The notes beneath the pieces were generated by a model that did no database searches, had not been told where the DNA came from, and saw nothing but the letters and a program-made list of their open reading frames with translations. This document shows, one piece after another, positions 1 through 5,517 of a stretch of DNA of 5,517 nt; within the stretch, counting starts at the first letter, position 1; each line of letters starts with the position of its first letter. Source of the stretch: JBBRMY01 sp038230595 (GTDB lineage Bacteria; Bacteroidota; Ignavibacteria; Tepidaquicellales; Tepidaquicellaceae); the NCBI GenBank assembly GCA_038230595.1, contig JBBRMY010000161.1, forward strand, positions 1-5,517. The letters run 5' to 3'. The position numbers and the translations under genes were made by a program.

Positions 1-82
1 AGCAAAGAGTTTTGGTAAAGGTAACTTCAAAGCATTGTTCGAAGCAATTGAAAGAGAACAAGGTTTAAGAGGGAATCTTTAA
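1..82 (+). CDS. hpd: 4-hydroxyphenylpyruvate dioxygenase, C-terminal end only (partial, cut by window start)
   Basis: Codons starting at base 2 read 26 residues to a TAA at 80-82. The tail FGKGNFKALFEAIEREQ followed by LRGNL matches the C-terminus of 4-hydroxyphenylpyruvate dioxygenase as I remember it: plant, human and bacterial enzymes all end in an FGxGNF...LF...E...Q/RG-type segment. In the family this non-haem Fe(II) enzyme converts 4-hydroxyphenylpyruvate to homogentisate in tyrosine catabolism. The FGxGNF segment begins the C-terminal helix that closes over the active site, and its Phe and Asn residues are conserved. The iron ligands lie upstream, outside the window, so catalytic competence cannot be judged. 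The stop codon shares one base with the start of the next gene (TAATG), which suggests co-transcription and perhaps translational coupling. The call rests on a short segment, but the segment is distinctive. Confidence 0.85.
   Translation, partial: AKSFGKGNFKALFEAIEREQGLRGNL
67..74 (+). promoter_or_regulatory. Probable ribosome binding site of the HPt gene, inside the hpd 3' end
   Basis: The purine run AAGAGGGA lies 7 bases before the ATG at 82, inside the last codons of hpd. It is the only start in the window with a Shine-Dalgarno-like purine run; the kinase and aspS starts are preceded by AT-rich sequence. It supports the ATG at 82 over the internal Met15 codon (124-126). The match to the anti-Shine-Dalgarno sequence is partial. 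Confidence 0.5.
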
Positions 83-432
83 TGGAACTTATAGATCAGA
101 AGCCTCTTGAAGAGCTTAAAGCTATGGATGAAGGGCAGGGTATTTTTTTAAAAGATATTCTTAAGCTTTTCATTTCAGAATCTGAAAAGATACTGACAGA
201 AATTTCAACACATACTAATTCCGGGGATTATGAACTTATGAGTAATAGCGCGCATAAGCTTAAAGGTTCAAGCATGAGTGTTGGAGCAGCCGGACTGGGA
301 GAAATTTGCGGACGATTCGAGAAAAAACCTGATTTTAAAAATGATGATGATAAAAAGAATATGCTTGAAGATCTGAACAATATCTTTACCGAAACACGTT
401 CGGAATTTAATAAAATAATTTCAGGTAGCTGA
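82..432 (+). CDS. Standalone histidine-phosphotransfer (HPt) protein
   Basis: The 116-residue product is a single all-helical HPt domain with no signal peptide or membrane segment, so it should be cytosolic. The signature AHKLKGSS places the phospho-accepting histidine at H58, followed by K61, G62 and G68, which are the residues conserved around the active site in the ArcB/YojN-type HPt family. Residues 8-40 would form the first helices and residues 85-115 the last helix. Such proteins have no catalytic activity of their own; they relay phosphate between the receiver of a hybrid kinase and a final response regulator. The gene starts on the last base of the hpd stop codon and ends 35 bp before a hybrid kinase, which is its likely partner. 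That kinase carries a related HPt-like domain without the histidine, so this protein probably supplies the missing relay step in trans. Domain call is firm; the partnership is inferred. Confidence 0.92.
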   Translation: MELIDQKPLEELKAMDEGQGIFLKDILKLFISESEKILTEISTHTNSGDYELMSNSAHKLKGSSMSVGAAGLGEICGRFEKKPDFKNDDDKKNMLEDLNNIFTETRSEFNKIISGS

Positions 433-467
433 TCAAAATAAATTTTCCCGCAGTATCTTAATTTATA

Positions 468-3400
468 ATGAAGAATAACTTTTTAAGAACAAGAATTTCT
501 CAGATATTAAAAATTGATCCGGAAAAGGAATTGAACAAGGTTCCGGATTCATATCAGAGCTATCTTAAAAATCTTCAGGACCCAAAATTCATCGAGCTGA
601 TAACTAATCTGAAAGCGTTCATGGATGTTATCGATGATGATCTTGAGGAAGTTCTGGATAATTATAATTTAAAGATCCAATCGCTTGACAGAAAGATCAA
701 AGACAGGAATGCTTCAATTGCTCTTCTCACAAAATTTACAACAGATATATTTATAAGATTATCTTCGGAAGGGAAAATACTTTTCACTACTCCGGCTATT
801 ACATCGATCCTTGATCTTGATGAGAATGAAATTCTGGGAAAGCATTTTACAAATATATTGCCGCCTGATCAGGCAGAAGAATTTATAAAATATTTTGATT
901 CTACTTTTGCCAATGAACAGAATAATGTAAAAGAATTTGTTCTATCCGGTAAAAATGGTAAAGAAAGTTTGTTTGAAATTACAAACAGATTAATATATAA
1001 CGACCAGACAAAGCTTAATGAAGTCTTTCTGATCTGTAAGCAAAAAGAAAGAATTGCTTCAGATAAGATCAGTAAAATTGATGGAGAAGAAAAGCTTAAG
1101 CTTCTTTATGAGATATCCACAAGTGACGAACTTTCAATAGATGATAAAATTACAGGCTTACTTAAAACAGGAACTGAGATAACAGGAATGGAGCTGGGCT
1201 TCTTTGCATTACCGGAAAATAATTTAATAAATGTAAAATATTTCTATTCTGAAAGCGGAGATGATACAGAGCGTATTGTTTCTTCAAAGAATTCATTCCT
1301 ATGTCTTCCTATTATGGAGAATGGTCCGGTTTTCATTAACAACATAATGGAATCCAAATTCAGGAACTATCCATGTTATCTCTACAACAAATATGAAAGC
1401 TTTGGCGGAGTACCTGTATTCTTCAAAAATAAAATACATGCAACTGTTTGCTTTGCTTCGTTTACAAGGAAAGTAAATTTAAGTGATTCAGATAAAGCAT
1501 TTGTCGAAATTCTTTCCCAGCTTTTTGCAACTTTATTTGTTCAGAAAGAAGCAGAAGATGAAATAAGAATTGCAAAAGAGGAAGCTCAGAAAGCTATAAA
1601 GTCTAAATCTGAATTTCTTGCAACAATGAGCCACGAGATCAGAACTCCAATGAATGGAGTTATAGGTATGACCGGTTTGCTGCTCGACACAAATCTAAGC
1701 ATTGAACAAAAAGAATTTGTAGAAACTATCAGGACAAGCGGAGATACTTTGCTTGGTCTTATAAATGATATCCTTGATTTTTCAAAGATCGAATCAAATA
1801 AAATGGTTCTTGAAGAGCAGCCATTTGATCTTCGAACATGTGTTGAAGATTCATTTGATCTTCTTACAATGAAAGCTGTTGAAAAGGATCTCGAGCTTAT
1901 GCATTTCATTCATCCGGGAGTTCCGGAAAAAATTGAAAGTGATATAACAAGACTCCGCCAGATACTGGTTAATCTTGTGAATAACGCTTTGAAGTTTACA
2001 GAGAAAGGTGAAGTATTTGTTTCTGTTGAGCTTTCATCATTAAAAGAATTGAATGCAGAATTAAAGTTCTCTGTAAAAGATACAGGTATTGGAATTCCAA
2101 AAGAAAAGCAGGATGAAATATTCGAAGCATTTCTGCAGGGTGATTCTTCAACGACAAGAAGATTCGGAGGGACCGGTCTCGGACTGGCAATATGCAAAAA
2201 AATTATTGAACAGATGGATGGCAAGCTTTGGGTTGAAAGCGAGCTTAATAAAGGCTCTAATTTCTTTTTCACAATGAAATGCCGTATAAGTAATGAGAAT
2301 ACTCATTCAAAACATAATGAAAAAATAGAAAAACTTACCGGAAAAAAAGTTCTGATCGTTGACGATAATAAAACTCACAGATTTATACTTTCACACCAGT
2401 GCCGACTTTGGGGAATGATTGCTTTTGAAGCTGCAAATTCAGTTGAAGCATTGGAAATATTAAGAAAAGAAGAAAACATAGATCTGGGAATTATAGATCT
2501 GCAAATGCCGGAGGTTGATGGATTTATTCTTGGCTGTAAGGTAAGGGAAAAATACTCTGAGCTGGAAATGCCGTTAATATTATTGACTACCATAGGAAGG
2601 CAGGATGATCCTGATCATAAAAGAATATTTTCATATTTGCTAAATAAGCCGATAAAAAAGCATCATCTTCAGAATGTGCTCACTGCCATTCTTTCTTCCG
2701 ATAAAATGAAATCTACAGCTACAGGAAAGTTCTGCAATGAGACGGTAGATCTTTCGAAAAAATATTCTTTGAAGATACTTGTAGCTGAAGACAATATAAT
2801 TAATCAGAAGATCGCAGTTAAACTTTTGAAGCAGCTCGGATACGAAGTTGAAGTTGCCGGAAACGGAAACGAAGTTATGGAAGTATTATCTGAAAGCTGG
2901 TTTGATCTTATTCTTATGGATGTTCAAATGCCGGAAATGGATGGTCTTGAAGCTGCAAGAGAAATAAATAAAAAATGGCCGAATGGCAAGAGACCAAAGA
3001 TAATTGCTATGACAGCAAATGCAGTATCAGGTGATATGGAAAGATGTCTAAATGCAGGTATGGATGATTATATAAGTAAGCCTATTCTGATCAACGAATT
3101 GAAAAACATGCTTGAGAAATGGGGTAGGACCACTCTACGAACTTCTCATGAGCCGGTCTTAAAAAATGAAATTAAGGAATCAAATGTTTATTCAAACGGA
3201 TATACGAATGGATACTCAAATGGATATCCTGCTGATAATATGAAAGAATATTCCGAGCCTTTACATCAGCAAACACCGGAAGATCAAAAATATAAAAAAA
3301 GTGATATAATCGATATTCCTACCTTGCAGAATTTACAGGATATAGGCAAATTTGAGAGGTCAAGCTTCTTTAAGGATATTCTGAAAATGTACCTGGATCA

Positions 3401-3644
3401 ATGTCCTGAGGTTATTGAAGAAATAAAAGTAAGCTATATTAAAAATGATCTTCAGGGACTAAAGCTGAAGGTCAACAGCCTTAAAGGTTCAAGCATAAAT
3501 CTCGGAGCTTCAGGAGTAACTGAGATATGCAGAACCATAGAGGATAAAATAAAAAATGATTCTGATAAAGATGTAAAAAAAGATCTGGATGAGCTGGAAG
3601 ATGTTTATCATAAAACATCTCTGGTTTTTGAAAAAATGATCTGA
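468..3644 (+). CDS. Cytosolic hybrid sensor histidine kinase, PAS-GAF-HisKA-HATPase-REC-REC with degenerate HPt
   Basis: This is a 1058-residue multidomain kinase. Residues 1-85 are helical and charged. A PAS-like domain (about 86-195) is followed by a GAF-like domain (about 205-358, with the SFGGVPV...CFAS core) and a charged signalling helix (358-380). The dimerisation and phosphoacceptor domain has H389 in SHEIRTP. The ATPase domain shows the N box (N502, N506), G1 box DTGIGI (538-543), F box (552-555) and G2 box GGTGLGL (567-573). Receiver 1 (about 626-743) keeps D632, D633, D677, T707/T708 and K727. Receiver 2 (about 768-885) keeps E774, D775, D818, T849 and K871. A low-complexity linker leads to a C-terminal HPt fold (about 945-1058) in which the active histidine is replaced by N1003. 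I see no transmembrane segment, so the signal is probably intracellular; the ligand is unknown. The ATG at 468 has no Shine-Dalgarno motif (AT-rich leader). The HPt gene upstream is the likely relay partner. No output domain is present. Confidence 0.95.
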   Translation: MKNNFLRTRISQILKIDPEKELNKVPDSYQSYLKNLQDPKFIELITNLKAFMDVIDDDLEEVLDNYNLKIQSLDRKIKDRNASIALLTKFTTDIFIRLSSEGKILFTTPAITSILDLDENEILGKHFTNILPPDQAEEFIKYFDSTFANEQNNVKEFVLSGKNGKESLFEITNRLIYNDQTKLNEVFLICKQKERIASDKISKIDGEEKLKLLYEISTSDELSIDDKITGLLKTGTEITGMELGFFALPENNLINVKYFYSESGDDTERIVSSKNSFLCLPIMENGPVFINNIMESKFRNYPCYLYNKYESFGGVPVFFKNKIHATVCFASFTRKVNLSDSDKAFVEILSQLFATLFVQKEAEDEIRIAKEEAQKAIKSKSEFLATMSHEIRTPMNGVIGMTGLLLDTNLSIEQKEFVETIRTSGDTLLGLINDILDFSKIESNKMVLEEQPFDLRTCVEDSFDLLTMKAVEKDLELMHFIHPGVPEKIESDITRLRQILVNLVNNALKFTEKGEVFVSVELSSLKELNAELKFSVKDTGIGIPKEKQDEIFEAFLQGDSSTTRRFGGTGLGLAICKKIIEQMDGKLWVESELNKGSNFFFTMKCRISNENTHSKHNEKIEKLTGKKVLIVDDNKTHRFILSHQCRLWGMIAFEAANSVEALEILRKEENIDLGIIDLQMPEVDGFILGCKVREKYSELEMPLILLTTIGRQDDPDHKRIFSYLLNKPIKKHHLQNVLTAILSSDKMKSTATGKFCNETVDLSKKYSLKILVAEDNIINQKIAVKLLKQLGYEVEVAGNGNEVMEVLSESWFDLILMDVQMPEMDGLEAAREINKKWPNGKRPKIIAMTANAVSGDMERCLNAGMDDYISKPILINELKNMLEKWGRTTLRTSHEPVLKNEIKESNVYSNGYTNGYSNGYPADNMKEYSEPLHQQTPEDQKYKKSDIIDIPTLQNLQDIGKFERSSFFKDILKMYLDQCPEVIEEIKVSYIKNDLQGLKLKVNSLKGSSINLGASGVTEICRTIEDKIKNDSDKDVKKDLDELEDVYHKTSLVFEKMI
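3189..3227 (+). repeat. 12-bp tandem repeat encoding (Y-S/T-N-G)x3 in the kinase linker
   Basis: Three in-frame 12-bp units, beginning at Y908 of the kinase, encode YSNG, YTNG and YSNG, followed by a further Tyr at 920. The units differ by several mostly synonymous bases, so the array is not freshly expanded. It sits in the flexible linker (about 886-945) between receiver 2 and the HPt-like domain. It probably acts as a hydrophilic spacer. Copy number could vary between strains, but one sequence cannot show that. Confidence 0.8.
3300..3641 (+). other. Degenerate HPt domain of the hybrid kinase (active His replaced by Asn)
   Basis: Kinase residues 945-1058 align with the upstream standalone HPt protein. 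From F967 to C1021 the two match without gaps, with about 20 of 55 residues identical by hand count. The motif reads KVNSLKGSS where AHxLKGSS is expected: residue 1003 is Asn, codon AAC at 3474-3476, and the preceding Ala is Val. K1006, G1007 and G1013 remain. Without the histidine this domain cannot form phosphohistidine at the usual site. It may have kept a structural, docking or regulatory role. The reading frame is intact on both sides, so a frameshift is not the explanation. Confidence 0.88.
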
Positions 3645-3674
3645 CCTTTCTGTAACAATAATAAACTATCAAAA

Positions 3675-5483
3675 ATGATCTTTAACAAACGAACGCACAA
3701 CTGCGGCGAGCTTAATTTATCTGCCGAAGGAAATAATGTTACTCTTAATGGCTGGGTATCTAAAAAAAGAGATCTTGGGGGGATATTGTTTATTGATCTT
3801 CGTGACAGGTATGGAATTACTCAGTTAAAGATCGTGCCTGAGAAAAAAGATCTTTTCGATAAAGCCATCAAATTAGGAAATGAATTCGTTATCTCAGCAA
3901 AAGGAAATGTTGTAAAAAGATTTAGCATTAATAAAAATATTCCTACAGGGGAAATTGAGATCGATGTAGATGTACTTGAAATTCTCAACGAAGCTGAAGC
4001 AACTCCGTTTGTTATCGAAGATGAGATAAAAGCATCAGATGAACTGAGGCTTCAATACCGTTATCTTGATCTCCGTAGAAAAAAGCTGCAGGACAATCTT
4101 TTAATGAGGAATAAGGCTTACAGTATAACAAGAAATTATTTTTATGAGCTTGGATTTATTGAAGTAGAAACACCGGTTCTAATGAAATCAACACCAGAAG
4201 GTGCCCGTGATTATCTAGTTCCATCAAGAGTTCAGAAAGGAAAATTTTATGCTCTTCCTCAATCTCCTCAGACCTATAAGCAAATACTTATGGTTGCCGG
4301 ATTTGATAAATATATTCAGATCTGCAAATGCTTTCGTGATGAAGATCTGAGAGCAGACCGACAGCCGGAATTCACGCAGATCGATATGGAAATGTCATTC
4401 GTTACACAGGACGATGTTTTCAAAATTGATGAAGGCTTAATGAAGGCAATCTGGAAGGAAGCTTTAGGAGTAGATCTTGAAACTCCCTTCAGGCAAATGT
4501 CTTATGATGACTGCATGAAATTTTATGGCTCTGATAAGCCTGACCATCGGGTAAAAGGTGAAATGAAAATTTCAGATATTTCGACTGATGTTAAAGGAAG
4601 CGAATTCAAAGTATTTGAGGATGTGTTAACCTCAAGTGGAATTGTTGCAGGTATTAAGCTTTCATTTGCAGAGAATAAGATCGAAGTAAGCAGAAAGATT
4701 ATTGACGGACTTACAGAATTTGCAAAGACTTTGGGATTCGGAGGTCTTGGCTATATTAAATATAATACAGACGGAACAGTTCAGTCACCGTTAATAAAAT
4801 TTCTTTCTGAAGACATTCAAAAAAATATTAAGAGCAGCTTTAATGCAATTGATGGAGAGATCATATTTATTCTTTCCGGAGAAAAAAGCAAAGTATTATC
4901 AGGCTTAGGACAATTAAGATTAAAGCTTGCTGAGGATTTTAAGCTGATCGATGAAAGTAAATATGAATTTTTATGGGTAACAGATTTCCCGCTGTTCTTT
5001 TATGATGAGAAAGAAGGAAGATTTGTTGCTGAACATCACGTATTCACTATGCCTAAAGCTGAAGATCTTGAAAAATTCGAACGAGCAAAAAATGACCCAG
5101 AAAATCGGATCGATATTATCAAAAGTATAAGAGGGGATTGTTACGATCTTGTTCTGAATGGAATGGAGTTCGCAAGCGGTTCAATAAGAATTCACAGAAG
5201 AGATATACAGGAACAGGTATTTGAAGTTATAGGATTAACAAAGGAAGAGCAGAATGAAAAATTTGGATTTCTTCTTGAAGCATTTCAATACGGCGCACCA
5301 CCTCACGGAGGTACCGGTCTCGGATTTGACAGGATCGTTGCAACACTTTGCGGACTAAAAGGCATCAGAGACGTTATCGCATTTCCAAAAACTTCCAGTG
5401 CAGCATCATTAATGGATGATTGCCCGTCAAACGTAACCGAAGAACAATTAAAAGAACTGGGAATAAACGTTACTTCGAAGTAA
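3675..5483 (+). CDS. aspS: Aspartyl-tRNA synthetase (bacterial type, class IIb)
   Basis: The 602-residue product matches full-length bacterial AspRS (E. coli is 590). It charges tRNA(Asp) with aspartate in the cytosol. The N-terminal OB-fold anticodon-binding domain (about 1-110) contains GWVSKKRDLGG. The class II catalytic core follows: motif 1 around FIEVETPVL (P167), the TPEGARDYLVPSR and ALPQSPQ segments, motif 2 FRDEDLRADRQPEFTQID (R221, expected to contact ATP), and motif 3 GGTGLGFDRI (R553). The bacterial GAD-type insertion lies between motifs 2 and 3 (about 292-425). All core motifs look intact. L34 in RDLGG matches the Leu of discriminating enzymes such as E. coli, whereas tRNA(Asn)-misacylating enzymes such as that of P. 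aeruginosa have His there; this is suggestive only. The gene starts 30 bp after the kinase stop with no visible terminator between them, so it is probably co-transcribed. There is no clear Shine-Dalgarno motif before the ATG, but that start aligns with the usual N-terminus of the family. Confidence 0.97.
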   Translation: MIFNKRTHNCGELNLSAEGNNVTLNGWVSKKRDLGGILFIDLRDRYGITQLKIVPEKKDLFDKAIKLGNEFVISAKGNVVKRFSINKNIPTGEIEIDVDVLEILNEAEATPFVIEDEIKASDELRLQYRYLDLRRKKLQDNLLMRNKAYSITRNYFYELGFIEVETPVLMKSTPEGARDYLVPSRVQKGKFYALPQSPQTYKQILMVAGFDKYIQICKCFRDEDLRADRQPEFTQIDMEMSFVTQDDVFKIDEGLMKAIWKEALGVDLETPFRQMSYDDCMKFYGSDKPDHRVKGEMKISDISTDVKGSEFKVFEDVLTSSGIVAGIKLSFAENKIEVSRKIIDGLTEFAKTLGFGGLGYIKYNTDGTVQSPLIKFLSEDIQKNIKSSFNAIDGEIIFILSGEKSKVLSGLGQLRLKLAEDFKLIDESKYEFLWVTDFPLFFYDEKEGRFVAEHHVFTMPKAEDLEKFERAKNDPENRIDIIKSIRGDCYDLVLNGMEFASGSIRIHRRDIQEQVFEVIGLTKEEQNEKFGFLLEAFQYGAPPHGGTGLGFDRIVATLCGLKGIRDVIAFPKTSSAASLMDDCPSNVTEEQLKELGINVTSK

Positions 5484-5517
5484 AAATGTAAAACTACCGC
5501 TCCAAAGTGTCTTCCCC

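Noticed and set aside
433..467. Possible promoter or terminator in the 35-bp gap before the kinase
   Set aside because: AT-rich, but I see neither a convincing -35/-10 pair or Bacteroidota-type -33/-7 pair nor an inverted repeat followed by a T run.
1586..2272. Two abutting antisense open frames of 107 and 120 codons on the - strand within the kinase
   Set aside because: They lie wholly inside the conserved HisKA/HATPase coding region. Their products are Ser-rich, low-complexity translations typical of antisense shadow, with no recognisable domain.
1996..2593. Further short open frames in other frames (1996-2190 -, 2089-2277 +, 2375-2593 -)
   Set aside because: All are embedded in the ATPase and receiver 1 coding sequence, whose conserved motifs fix the true frame. 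None shows a family signature.
3474..3476. The possibility that Asn1003 reflects a local frameshift or misalignment of the HPt motif
   Set aside because: The frame is continuous, LKGSS follows directly, and the alignment with the standalone HPt is gapless on both sides. Only a single-base error (AAC for CAC) could restore His, and that needs independent reads or orthologues to test.
3481..3672. A 63-codon - strand open frame across the kinase 3' end and the aspS leader
   Set aside because: It overlaps the conserved HPt-like coding region and has no recognisable product or start context.
3645..3674. Possible terminator or aspS promoter in the 30-bp gap
   Set aside because: No stem-loop with a T tract and no clear promoter pair. 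The gap is too short to argue for a separate transcription unit from sequence alone.
3632..3681. An 11-base repeat, AAAAATGATCT, at the kinase stop (3632-3642) and again at the aspS start (3671-3681)
   Set aside because: Both copies are constrained by coding (Lys-Met-Ile at the kinase end, Met-Ile at the aspS start) in an A-rich, GATC-rich background. Chance is a sufficient explanation.
5484..5517. Sequence after the aspS stop, checked for a terminator or new gene
   Set aside because: Only 34 bases remain. No hairpin or confident start codon with coding potential is visible.

Overview
This is a gene-dense, AT-rich (roughly one-third GC by eye) stretch of a bacterial chromosome in which every gene lies on the + strand. 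It looks like part of one operon. In order it holds: the last 26 codons of a 4-hydroxyphenylpyruvate dioxygenase gene (hpd); a small standalone histidine-phosphotransfer (HPt) protein; a 1058-residue cytosolic hybrid histidine kinase (PAS-GAF-HisKA-HATPase-REC-REC-HPt-like); and a complete bacterial-type aspartyl-tRNA synthetase (aspS). Junctions are tight: hpd and the HPt gene share one base, and the other two gaps are 35 and 30 bp with no visible terminator. The last 34 bp show nothing recognisable.

The organism is probably a member of the Bacteroidota/Ignavibacteriota/Chlorobiota group. This rests only on AT-rich codon use and on start codons preceded by AT-rich sequence without a clear Shine-Dalgarno motif (kinase and aspS). 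I cannot name a genus.

The most interesting point is in the signalling pair. The C-terminal domain of the hybrid kinase is plainly an HPt fold, with the LKGSS signature and flanking residues kept, but the phospho-accepting histidine is replaced by asparagine (N1003, codon AAC). The separate HPt protein immediately upstream keeps its histidine (H58) and aligns without gaps around the site. The simplest reading is a split phosphorelay: H389 passes phosphate to D677 and/or D818 in the two receivers, and then in trans to H58 of the small protein rather than to the kinase's own dead HPt-like domain. The final response regulator is not in this window.

The flanking metabolic genes (tyrosine catabolism and tRNA aspartylation) have no obvious mechanistic link to the phosphorelay. 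They may share its transcript simply through operon packing.
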